Source of the DNA: Tetracentron sinense
Lineage: Eukaryota > Streptophyta > Magnoliopsida > Trochodendrales > Trochodendraceae
Length of the DNA: 64,000 nucleotides
Assembly (NCBI GenBank): GCA_015143295.1
Contig: CM026551.1
Coordinates: 49,774,034-49,838,033 of the forward strand
Direction of reading: 5' to 3'
The notes below the pieces were generated by a model. The model did no database searches, was not told where the DNA came from, and saw only the letters and a program-made list of their open reading frames with translations. The translations under genes were made by a program, and so were the position numbers. How positions within the stretch are numbered: the first letter of the stretch is position 1; every line of letters begins with the position of its first letter. This document shows, piece by piece, positions 1 through 12,600 of this stretch.

Positions 1-43
1 CGACTATGCAGTAAGTAGGAAAATTACGATAAAAGCAGATCTC

Positions 44-688
44 TCAGTAGTTTAGTAGGGAATACTTTACGCGTAACACAATCTTCCCCTTCTCCACCCC
101 AAGCTTAGCCCCAGTGACCAACCAGTGACCTGGCATATCTTGTGGCCCCTTTGACATCTCTGTTAAGTCAACAATCTTTACCAGCTTCCCAGTTTGACTT
201 GAACTATCGGCCTTTTTATCATCGGAACTTTCATTCAGGGATGATGAAGATGCGCTATCAGGCCTCTGTGAATGACAAATATTTGAGGGGCTGTGATCCC
301 ATATGGACCTCCTTATTGTACACCCTGGTACCTTGGAGAAGAGAAGTTTGAGGTGTAGGACACTTTTGGCACCAAAATCCCACACGCCTAGCTGAGCCCC
401 CGTTATAATGTGAACGCCAGAGAGATCCCCAATGCAAGTTTCAGTCTGCTCTATTGGTGCTGTGCTAACATGGGAGAAGTTCTTCCACTTGATCGGCTCA
501 AACCACCTGCTGTCTTGTTCCTCAGGACCTTGCCACTTGGGTGCCCCAATAGCCATGTTTGGATTCCAATGCGGATGAAGAATCTTGGGAAGAGACACCA
601 GGTGCTGCAAATTGACAGTGAGTCGGTTTTGCTTGCTGCCTTCTAGGCAAAGTCTAAGCCCAGTGACAGGCTTACGACCCACTGTTAT
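44..688 (-). CDS. CAD1: CAD1 exon 6 (codons 362-576, stop)
   Basis: Runs ITVGRKPVTGLRLCLEGSKQ to VKYSLLNY and TGA at 44-46. It contains GAPKWQGPEEQDSRWFEPI, IGDLSGVHIITGAQLGVWDF and a Ser/Asp-rich linker around residues 500-530 that varies in the family, then the conserved PGHWLVTGAKLGVEKGKIVL tail. Only 43 bases of downstream sequence are in the window, so no polyadenylation site was judged. Confidence 0.95.
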   Translation of the reverse strand: MTVGRKPVTGLRLCLEGSKQNRLTVNLQHLVSLPKILHPHWNPNMAIGAPKWQGPEEQDSRWFEPIKWKNFSHVSTAPIEQTETCIGDLSGVHIITGAQLGVWDFGAKSVLHLKLLFSKVPGCTIRRSIWDHSPSNICHSQRPDSASSSSLNESSDDKKADSSSQTGKLVKIVDLTEMSKGPQDMPGHWLVTGAKLGVEKGKIVLRVKYSLLNY

Positions 689-3600
689 CTGCAATAGATG
701 TCATGGCATGCTTTGACTCCACAAATTGGTAATAGAGAAAGAAATAGTACACAAGGCCTTGGTATCATTTTAGGCATATTGATTTTAAATTTCCCACTTT
801 GTTGCACTTAATTTGAAATGCAAAAACTAGGAGAACCCTGACTCTCACATGAAGAATTGAAGATGGGTAATCACAGAATAATATTCAGTTCTTATTACAT
901 GTTATATAAATGTCTCAAATTCTGTGGTATTACCTTAGTGTTACTGCCCCTGAACCAAACCTATTAAGGGTAATTTTTCATTATAAAACAACACAGTTTC
1001 CTCATCTGGGTGAAACTTTGTTCTGGGGTTTTCCTTGTGGGCCTGGGTTGATGGTTCTCATACATGGGTCATCGTCATAGGCTTATTTTGTACTCTGTAT
1101 CTACAGATAGTGGAAGCTCTGGGTTAGCCTTCACTCATGAAGGTAATCATTGAAGTGAAGAACCACATATTATTGTGCTTTGTGGTGTGTTGTTTTTCTT
1201 CTAATTTTCTATGTTGTCAGTTGTCATGGGCACTATCTATTCTGTTTTTACAACAGAACTGAAAGCCAGTAATAGTGGCAACTTTGGAAATGAATAGCCT
1301 GAAAAACAGCATATTCCAAAACTGCATTCAAGTAAAGGGGTACTTGCAACTATAAAAACTACCTGATCTGAGCTGATGTAAAGCTTGGGGCCCATCAAGC
1401 TGAACTGAAGGAAAGGGCATACAGGCTCCTTCCGCTGATATGCTGAAAGATTGCTCTGTCCTGGTGCCCAAACTCGTGCAATTTGAAACTCCAAGAAATA
1501 TTGTAGATCCTCTATAGGCGGCTTGTCTGAGAAAAAGCATAATAGATTATAAACATACATTGGAACCAACTAGATCAATAACAGTGAATTCATACTTGTA
1601 CTTATAAGAACATAATCAAGATTCGAGGCCCAAGTGTGTCCACGGTGAGATTGCTTTCGATTTCGAAACTAGAAGAAACTATTGAGAACCAGAGTTTCCC
1701 CTTCATTCAATCAAAGAAATGCAACACATGACGAAGAAAATCAAAAGTAGCAATATATCCTTCCGTAAGATACTCTAAATTCTAACACTTTCCATACTAA
1801 CGGATGAAGTGACAACACGTGTCGCTTCATTAGTGAGAGAATGGAATTCTGAGAGTATGGATAGCATTCCTCATATTTTCATTGGGAGAGGAAAGCCCTT
1901 TCAATCTCACAATTGAGGCATTATAGTCCTGTCTATTTTACTAAGGGAACAACATCAGGTTTAGGCCCTGTTTGCATAACTTATGTCTAAGCAACCCAAC
2001 TCTCCTTTGAAGATCTTTGCAAGGATCATTTGTGTACGATGTCCACCCACTTTCAAGGATCATTTCTGCAAACAGTATACCGTGTCCATTTTCACAAGAA
2101 AATGGAACTTAAAATCAGCTGATGTCACAAAATACTCTCCTTCCTATCCTCCTAACTCTCCTTCTTTGAAGATCTTTAAATGATCATGTGTGTATCCTTC
2201 TCATGCCCATATCCTATGTCCATTTTCACAAGAAATGGAACTTAAAAATCAGTGATGTAACCCTCCCTCCCTGTCATGGCTTTGTGAAATAGTTGATATT
2301 GATTCGGTGGAGTGATGACTAGAAGAAAGTAGATGATTTGCTCCATCCATAGAATCAGGTGATTTATTTTGTTCAGAAAAATTAACATTAATTTCTTCAC
2401 AGATGAGATTTGAATTTTTGGGAAAAAAACCTCTTCACACTTGCAATAAGTAATAGATTAGAAAACAAACTACAGCTGGTAAACAGTTTTTATGAATCCT
2501 TGTCTTGAAGAGAACATATAATGTATACTGGAATTAGCTTTCATATTTCAAAAAACTAAATAAAGTGAATGTCAAATCAGATCTTACACTCCAAGTATAA
2601 CTCAATTGCACGGGCCAGATGTTTTAATCCAGGCACTCCTTCGAGCAGAGAAACAATGGGAGAAAACGTCATGTTGATTACATCTGGGGCCAAATGTACG
2701 GTGTCCGCCCACTTGGCATGACTCTGCTCAAGATCATCGCCTCCTCTCCTCCTAAAAATGACCGTAACATCCTGCAGCAAGAAATTATATTCTTAACTAA
2801 GGAAATACTTTCAAACTTCAGGCCAACAAAATAATTTTTCTATGAAACAGCAAATACATCCAAAATTTTTTTTAATCAAGATATTCGCCAAAACACCCGG
2901 AATTATAAAATAAGGCATGATACAAAGAACTAACAGTTCCATGAGATGTACAGGAGTAAAGAAATCAGCGAGAGAAACGAATGTATCTCTCAATAAAGAT
3001 GAAGCTATTATAGTCAAATAATTATTTTGTTAAGTCAAACACCAATATACCCCTCTAGACCAGGATAGAAAAGTTATATATCAGTTTTGGGACTAAATAA
3101 CCTCATTTTCAAAATAGACCACCATCTGACTCCTTGACTTTTGAGAAACATTTTGTTCACATTTGGGTAAATCTATAATGCTGAGATAAAATTTCCCAGT
3201 GGATGATAGTTAAAAGTTATATATCAGTTTGGGACTAAATGAACTCATTTTTAATATAGACCACCATCTGGCTCGTTCTTGACTTTGAGAAATTGTTCAC
3301 ATTGGACTAAATCTATCATACTGTGATAAAATTTCACATTGGATGCTAGTTTTAATCCATATTTTCAATCATGACTGTACAATGCATTATAAGAACCCCT
3401 CCATTGTGGCCTGGCGTAAATCCTAGATATCAGGGATGAGAAATTCAAAAATCATGGCCACATATCTAATATAAGCATGCTGACATGATATAAATGTCCA
3501 AAAGAAATAGAAACTACTTGTATACCTATGGATGAGAACAATTTCTTTCTTCTTTTTTTTTTGGGGGGGGGGGATGGTTTCAATGAATTAAGCACAATCA

Positions 3601-6600
3601 TGGTTGTTAAATCATTGCAATGCGATTTGTGATTCAAACCCTATGATTTGAATTGAATCCTAGGTAAAACAATTCAAATCGCAAGTGAAAATCGTAAGTG
3701 GTTAAATCGTAATGATGACACCATAATGGGAGAGCGATTAGGGTTGATTACAGCGTATTTTTAGGAATTTAAAGAAGTAAAAATGAAGAACATTAAGAGT
3801 TTTTACATACCTCAAAATTTTGGGGAATGTCTTTCAAATTCAAAATCAGATGTCGAGATCTTTATTTTTCAACAAAGGAGTTGTTGTTTTAGGCTTAGAA
3901 CTTAATTATGAAAAAATTTTGGGAGAGAAAAGGATTTGGAGGTGTTTTAAAACACTTCCAAATAAAAAAGGTACAGTTTTAAAGTTTTAAGGTCTGTATC
4001 TGTCTGATACATGAACAGTATCGATCGGTACCCCAAAAAAATTTAACATTGTTCAAACTATGTGTATCACTCCGTATCAGTACTAATACGGTCGATACGC
4101 CACGATACCTTGTAAATTTTTTTTTCCTGCATTCCAAAGTATCAGATGGGTCAAAAAGGGGTACGTATTGGCTGATACGGACCGTTACATACCGATATTT
4201 TCATCCATGAGTTGGACTCATGTACTAAGTCTTTTGATACTTGATCTCATACAACGTGATTATATGAGTTTACTTTTGTTGATATATCTTTAATGATATT
4301 AGGGGTTATATTACGTTTCATGGAGTTCATTTGCGTTTTGTATAGTGCATGCAATGAAATGTTCATTACTTACTTTTGTCAATAGATATGATTGAAATCT
4401 TTTGGATAATGGATTATTCCATTTTTCTGGTTTATTAAATATTTTTATGAATTTTTTAACAATTTTTAAAAAAAGTGGATTGAATTTTACGATGTACTAT
4501 TTGCATCTTGATTTGAATCAAATTGATTCCAAAACGATTTTACTATTTGATTACGATTTAACAACCTTGGTCATCATATGTTTCTTTTACACAAAGGCCA
4601 ACATGCAAAGCTGAGTCCATCCAAGGATATTTGAGATGAGAACTTAATCAGGAGTGGATCTGATATGAACTTTATGCCAAAAAATAAGCACTTAAGAATA
4701 TAAATGCAAAGATAGGAAAAACTTTGGGGTTGATACAAGAACTCAACTAGTTGAACTTTCGCATTGCAGCTCTCACATCGTGGGTTGAAACCAGATAACT
4801 TACCCAAGAAAAAAGATAAGAATCTAATAGCACTCATCTTTTTTGACTTCTTATATCTGCCTAAAGCCAACTTTCTAAAGGGAGTAAGAGCTTCCTAGCA
4901 TAATAGAATACATTTCGACAAATAGATCCTATCATAGGACCGTATTTGATTCCAAACTGGAGCTGTATACATTTATCCAAGACTTTTGTTCATTAAAATG
5001 AACTTTTCCATTTACATCTTTTTCTTTTTGGTAACGGAGGGTGTCCTAAACCCTTTGAGGCAAGGACTAATCCCTTCGGATGTCCACACCTAAGTAACCA
5101 GAGCGGGAGCGGGAGCGCGAGAGTGTCAAATTTTAATTTAGGATAAGGTCGAGAGCGCCTCCGGAGCGTCGATATATATATATTTCTACATCTTTAGAAT
5201 AACTTAACTGAACCCAATTAAATAAAAATGTAGAACAAATTTCACTTTTAAAAAAAGTGTATTAAAATAATTTGTAAAAAGTTATACATTCTAAAAAGAG
5301 TAGATATATTTTCTTTATTTATTTGTAATTTATTAATAAAAAAAGAAAAATGTAGGCCCCTACTTTACCGGCATCCCACACAGCTAAACCTTCAAACCAC
5401 TAAACACCCGCAACCTTCACCATGTCTAATCTTTACCCTTTTTTTTGGGATAAAATAGAGAAATGTAAAAGAGTAAATGAAGAAAAGCAAAAGTACATAA
5501 AATGAGAAAAAATGAAAGTTGAAAAGACAAGTGTGCGTGTGTGAGTTATACCCTTCCAACCGAAAAGACAAGTATACTATTTATTGACACGATCTTTACA
5601 CTTGATAGGATGAAAGAATAAAGTCAATAAACAAATAAATGGGTTAAAAGACAGTTTTTTCCTGTACGTGTGAACTTAAGCGATAAAAAAAAACCAAAAA
5701 CAGCCTATCCATTTAAAAATTGCACTTTACCGATACCAAAACCGCGCTCTGGTGTTGAATCCGCTCTCAAACCGTGAGACTGAGGTTTGAGAGTGGAAGC
5801 GGATACCTATGCAGATAGTTTGGGTTACTAAGGTCCACACTGACCCACTCGGAATTTTTCCTACGGACACCAAGGTAAGTAAAGGAGCAAAAGTTGAACA
5901 CACGACCACAAGGAGCAACTCGGGACGCTAGTCAACTGTGCCAACCCTCTCTAAAGATGGTTTTTCTATGGTGGGATCATAATAAAGGCCCCTAGTTACA
6001 CACTAGTGTGTAAGGAATGCTTACATTCCCTTCTCCCACTCATCCACATACACAGAAAGGGATGATTCATGTAAAATTTAATATGAAGCAAAAATGACCA
6101 TTCTAAGGAGGACAACAACATGACGAAGACCACTCTGAATAGTTTCCAATGGCCCAGGCAAGTGATCATTGTGTTTGCTAACCAACTCAAGTAGAAGTTA
6201 TATCTCTCTAGGAGATATCTCTCCTTATCTAGAGCATTCCCTTCACTACCTAGTAGAAGGAGATTCACATATGGTAACGCAATGACTAAGAAAAAGTATC
6301 TCTCCCCTTAGTGTTTTCCTAGGAAGCACGGATACTTTGAAAATGGAAACGTATCGTATCGCCGTACCCGAATCGCCGTATCGGATACAGCATTTCTAAG
6401 GTAAAACTTAGCTGTTTTCATAATTTCTGCCGTATCGCCCGTATCGCCGTATCTAAGTATCGCCGTATCCGTGCTTCCTAGGTGTTTTCTATCTATATTC
6501 CAAGAGATTGACTTTTAGTTCGAACTCAATGGGACAAATATTTTATTTAAAGGAAAAAGGAAAAGATGATGATGTTATATAATGGTGTCAACATTATAGG

Positions 6601-9600
6601 ATGGTCTTAATTTTTTTTTCTTTTTGTTAGTGTTGGTGTGTTATAGGATTTTTGTTCTTCTTCGTTGTTATGCAAGGGCTTCCTTGTCAATAAGTAAAAG
6701 GGATTTTGGGAAATATATCGGCTCGGCTCGGGTTGCTTATCAAACAAAGCTTGAACACATGTTTTAGGCTCGTTTAGTAAACAAGCCGAGCTTGAGCTCC
6801 TTTGTACTTGGCTCATTATATATACTAAAAAAACAAAAACTAAAAATAATATTATAAATATACAATATATTTTAATGAAAGTATTTTTAAAATAATTATA
6901 ATTTTTTTTAAAAAATTAATCATTTTCAATTGAACTTGTTAAAAGCTCGAGCTCGATTCCTTCATTTGTAAACGAGCTGAACCGAGCTTAAACATTCTCA
7001 AAAAACACTTGGCTCGATAACAGCTCGGCTCAAGTATCACCCATAATTAGGTTCCTTCGTCACTTGAAATTTCTTCACAAATAAATCAAATGTTCGCACC
7101 TTCATCTAGAATTTCGCTCTAGACATGAACCTTAAGATTGACCACCTAAGGAGCCAGGGAATGCAAATCCTGAAAATGTGCAGGATGCGTAGAAACGCAG
7201 AAGATGTGAGCCATCTTCTCTACCACTGTTCGACAACTTGAGCAATTTGGAGTTTCTTCTTATCCTTATTTGGAGTTTCTTCTTATCCTAGGTTGGCCTG
7301 GCAGATTTCAGCGAAAGGGGCAATATACTATTGGAATGTTCCCATACATAATTAGTTGGGGTGTTTGGAGGGAAAATTATCAAGGTTTTTAAACTTCGAC
7401 TTTGCAGGAAATTCACAGGCCAAAAAATAGGAATTAATTTGCAATTTAAATGTAATTCGCACAAAATTTTTGGGGTTTTTTCCACTGATAATTCGCAAAA
7501 ATAATTTTTTTAGAAAATATATATGAAATTTAAGTTGTAAGTTGAAACTTGAGGAAATTCTAAAGCAGCGTCATCATATATGAAATTTTAGTAATTTAAA
7601 GTCTTATATAAAGTAACCAAAAAGTCACAAAGTGAAAAAGTCACAAAGTGTCAAAGACATTTAGGGGTCATTTGGCTTAAATTATTTTAGCACTTATAAT
7701 CAATTATGGCCTAAATAATAGTGTTAGGTTACTAATTAAATAATCGATTATTGGCTTTAGTGATTATAATCAAGGAAAAAATAATCAAAGAAATACGATT
7801 ATTTTTTATTCACCCTTGATTCAACTTTATTTGACTTATCTGTCCACCATTGCCCCTCCCAGAGTTCTTACTTTCCCTTATTTTCCCTCTTAGCATTGTT
7901 TCCTTTATCTCCTCCTATAAAAAGGGAGATCACCATAAACATCCTCCTCCTAAAAAATGGATCTTCCTCACTGAGGAGATGAGGTTTGTCTTTCCAAAAT
8001 TAGGCTTCTTCCTCCATCAAGAAAGTCTACATGCTCAGCCTCGTAGTTTTCTAGAAGTATGCATCCTCATGATCTTCCTCATCAGGAACTGGAAGATCTC
8101 CTGGCTTTCCTCCCACCCCCATGGTGCTAGATGATCGGAAGGTCTCCTGCACTCGACATCCCAATAGGTGCAGCAGCTGAAGTTCCAGTGGCAACTTGAA
8201 GTCACAGCAACGCCCGTTTAAGAATTTAAAAAAATAAAGAACTAAAAAGTTACCTTTCAAGAGGATCCCCCCCCTTTTTCCCCCCACCCACCCACCAAAA
8301 AAAAAATCTTTTGAAGGAGTCCCCGCATTGATCTGCACCACCTTTGGGTTGATTATAACCTAATAGACTCAAATCTAGTGAAAGGTGGAGAAGAAAATCG
8401 AACTTCCATGCAAAAATCCGAAATTCCAAATCTAGTGAAAGATGCGGACAAAAAATTGAAATTCCAAGCAAAAACCCGAAATCCCGAAGTTAACTGACAA
8501 ACTGTCGAAGTTTCGATAGTTCATTGAATATTCGACAGTTCATCGAAACTTCGACAGTTTTGTAACTAAAGTTGAGCTAATTTCTCACAATATTGTGAAT
8601 TTTGCAATAGTTCGTGAAACATTATGAGAAATTATGTAAGATTATTAATACCACTCTTCGAAAGTTCGCTAACCTATGATTATGAATAGCAATATTCGGC
8701 CAATTATCGATATTTTGTACTAGTTTTCGAACTTAGAGAAATAGAAGGATGGATCTTCAATAGGTGTGAGTCCTCTTTGCCTAAGTTGTGTTTCTCTATA
8801 GGATGGACCAACCGACCAAGTGCAATTGGGCGGCCTCCTTCTAGGAGTTTCCGGATGTTACGTGACTCCTAACACAGTTTTGACCTCATTTGGGGGAAAA
8901 CAATGTCATTGCCCAACTACTTGTAAATTTCTTCTAGATTAATACAAATTTCATTATACAATATAATAACAAATAAAATGTGTACTTTTGTTTAAGAAAT
9001 TATCTCAACGTATGGAGATAAAAACCCATACAAAAACTCCACCTTTAACCCAGTACAGTTTCCACAGTAAACAATACAAAATATCCTCTTACACAAACTT
9101 CTTATGTATACAATATTTTAAAGATGACTAAAACAATTGAGGCTTGTGCCTCAATGCATATTTGGTGGTTTAATAGGATTTTCACAAAAATTATGCTTCA
9201 AGTGTGCCGTGCATAATTCATTCAAGACTGTATTCAATATAAATTCCATGCAAATGAAGATAAACGCAAATGCAAAGCATAACAATTTACCTCCTGTTCC
9301 ACTAAGATATGGTACATTAGAGAGCTGGGGTGTATTTCTCGATTGTTAAAAAGAGATGGGTCTGTTACTAATACATTTGAGTTATACAGAAGCTACTATC
9401 AGCATTAGACAAGTCTACATTCACATACTGTGGTATATTCAACATAGAGATTTAGTCATAGTATCTGAATGGAATCAAAATTAGAAAAGAAAATATGAGT
9501 TGTGTGGTGCCACAATACTAGCCTTGTCCTTGTTTTTGAAGGGACCAGCACCAGCACTAAGCTGACTTTCCAAGTCTAAAAACCTTTGTTTCCCAATGTC

Positions 9601-12600
9601 TGTCACGTACTTCTCGATGTCTGTCGCTGATAAAGAAGATAATTGGTGCTGCTTGACGTAAACTACATCTCTACCGCCAATTGTTGCAGATGTGATGATA
9701 TGAGTACCAAAATTTTCAATGAAGCTGATAAAGAAGAGCATGTGAAATGCTAATTAGAGAAACGATGTTGTCAAGATTTTTGAATCACCTTTCTATCCTT
9801 TCTCGTTGGGCTTATTATTCTTGAATTTTATCCACCGTTATTACAGTCCCTAAAGAGCATAGGAGCAAGAGTGCACAATTCCATTGGGACAGGACCCACC
9901 ATTCGATTGGTCACCACTTAGGAGATCTCCCCATGCCAAAAAAAAAGCCAAAGTGATCATAGTTCATATCATCCAATCTGTTAGGCTCTTTTGGTTACAA
10001 AAATGGCATCTAATCCAGACAAAGTCTATATATCAGAGAGTTGACACCAATAAATTCAGGTGCCTTTTGATTTTGGAGATCTACTAGGTTGGAGTTGGAC
10101 CCATCAAATGGTAGGTTCTCCATCCTCTATGTGCACCATGTATGTGTCTGTCATTTACTGATTACATTCCATAAGACTCCCACTTTAGATGTTCCACTTT
10201 CTGAGTAAATAAGTCCCACCTAGAATGCGGCAAATACCAAATGAAAAACATGCTACTATAACAGTCATGTGACTCATTCCATAAACAAGAAATGTCTCAA
10301 ATTGTTTACCTTGCCAAGGATGAAGGATCCCAAGAGTTAGGAACAGCACGCTTGATTTCCTCATGCAAAGCTAAATGCGAAGTTATAAATTTAACCTTAA
10401 ATAGGGGCATGAAATATCCAACCATGGCAAGGGATTTTGTAGCTGCCGCATCGACTTGCCAAGAACCGGTGAAATTGAACATGGAGTTAAAGCTTCCAAG
10501 TGGAATGCATCCTAATAAACCCGACTTGTCATTGAAATATTTTGCCATCTGGAATTCCATACACCAAAGACATTCCATTAAAGTCCAATTGACGAATAAA
10601 AATACCCTATATTTTAATGAAGAGAAAGTAAATATTTTCTTGTAATCAAGAGAAAATGAATCGAAAGCTTGATGCACACATGATACTACAACATACATAG
10701 ATGGATATTTATATGTACATAGTACATACTGGAAATTTAGTTCTTTTCTGTAAGTATAGAATGGACTGGGGCTCAATACTCATTTAACTAACGAAAAAAA
10801 AAATTACAAATTGGACAATAGTTCATCAAGCAAATGGTAACCATGGTTTAATATTTTTAGAAAGAAAATTGAGCTCATCCAAGTGGAATGGCTCCCTGAA
10901 AAGAACAGCCATCAACAAAAGATGATCAAGCATCTCAAGGTTTCTTATGCTTTAACCTAGTGGCCTCAAATCCTAAGAAGATGACACCAAGACAGGGTTG
11001 GAGGCCATCAATGCCAAAATTCCAAAATGGATAGATGATGACTAGATCTTGTCAATTGTCATCGTTACATTCTCTATTTCTCGCATGATCAGTTGTATAG
11101 TTAGTATTAAAAAAACAATAAGATGAGAAACTCATAACACGACCCGCATGCCAAAACAAGCACGAGCTAAGATTTTCCATGTGAATAACCATTTCTGTCC
11201 AGCTCACAACAGATTCCATAACCTCAATAAAATTATGCTCAACTGGAACTTTCATGTCGGTGTCATTTTAGCTAAGCTCCCTCCCTCATGGAGAGCCTAC
11301 AACATCATGCTCATGCACAAGAAAGAGGACTAGCTCCTTCAACAACCTTTATAGCATTTTGAAATCGAAGAGGAATCTTATCTAAGAAGTAGGATCTCCT
11401 AGGTCATAGACAAGACTACTATGCATTGTAGTCAAAATGTCGCCTAGGCAATGCTTAGGCCAATGCCTCGCCTAGCCAGGACTCCTATCGCCTAATCCAG
11501 GTCTAGGCGGGCACTCTTTAAGACAGGGTCGCCTAAGTGTTGCCTAAGTCTCATCTCTTAGGTAAAGTGCTAGTTTAGATATTATCTACAAACACTTTAA
11601 AAATAATATACACATACATACATACATACATATATTTATATATATATATAATGTATGTGTAGAATAATATAACACTTTTACTTAACGGCATCTAGGGATT
11701 TTGCATTTGGCTCTCCCCCCTTTTTCCAAGGTTTATGTTTTGAAATGACATTTTGGTCTCATATATAATCTAATTCTAATTTTTAATCTTTATTTTAATA
11801 AGATGAATATCTTAAAATTTTATAATTCTCATGAAGAAAGACAATTTTTGTGGCCTAGACATCGCCTAAGCCACGCCTAGGGAACCCCTGTCACCTAGGT
11901 ACCGTTTGGACGCCTTAACTTCACTCCTACTATGGATCTCAAGTTCATCTTTAGGAAAAAAAAAAATTCTTCATGATTTCTTGCATTCCCCAGCATTAGC
12001 ATAAATTCTTTTCTGGTGCTTCCTTGACCAGGCATGGGGCTAAGATGGCTGCAGAGTATAACAAGTATGTGACTATGTTCTGACCAGTAAGTGGGGCTTC
12101 ATCAGAAACAAATATACTATCTCTAGAATCTCCTAGTTAAAGTGAATAGAAGCTTCATAGTATCTTCTTATACCATTGAGGCCTTGATTTGTAGTACGGT
12201 TTACTAGAACGTGTAAATTTTCAGTTAGTTAAGTGCATGGCTTAATCAAAGTGTGATATTAAGCCAAAGTAGTGAACATATAGAAAAATGCATCACAAGT
12301 AGCAGACGTAGAGGAACTTGTTTGAGAGTGCAGAAAGATTTTCCAATGTCCTGGATCATATTCCACGGCCATATATGTACGACATGAATAACATCTTTAT
12401 ACGAGATATCAATCACCATCATCTGAAAACTAAGATGAGGTCAGGTTCAAAGCATGAATTGAAAACTTTCATGGTTAAGGGATGAGATACTGAGGCCAAA
12501 TAGTGATATGTAGCAACTGAATTTTCAGACAGTGAAGACAATCAGATCAATAGAGAATAAATGCTGAAATGGATTGGTTAAGAGCTGTAGAACTGATCAT

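Larger units (their letters stand above)
2772..9522 (-). other. CAD1 intron 3 (6.75 kb), repeat-filled
   Basis: No gene was found. The intron contains a 143-bp tandem duplication, a TIR element around 3598-4573, a reverse-oriented SINE-like unit, a hAT-type MITE, a GAGCTCG-rich element at 6.7-7.0 kb, a perfect 19-bp inverted repeat near 8.5 kb, and poly-C/poly-G tracts (near 3561 and 8268). Confidence 0.8.

Noticed and set aside
10292..10645. 117-residue plus-strand open frame
   Set aside because: Opposite-strand shadow of CAD1 exon 2.
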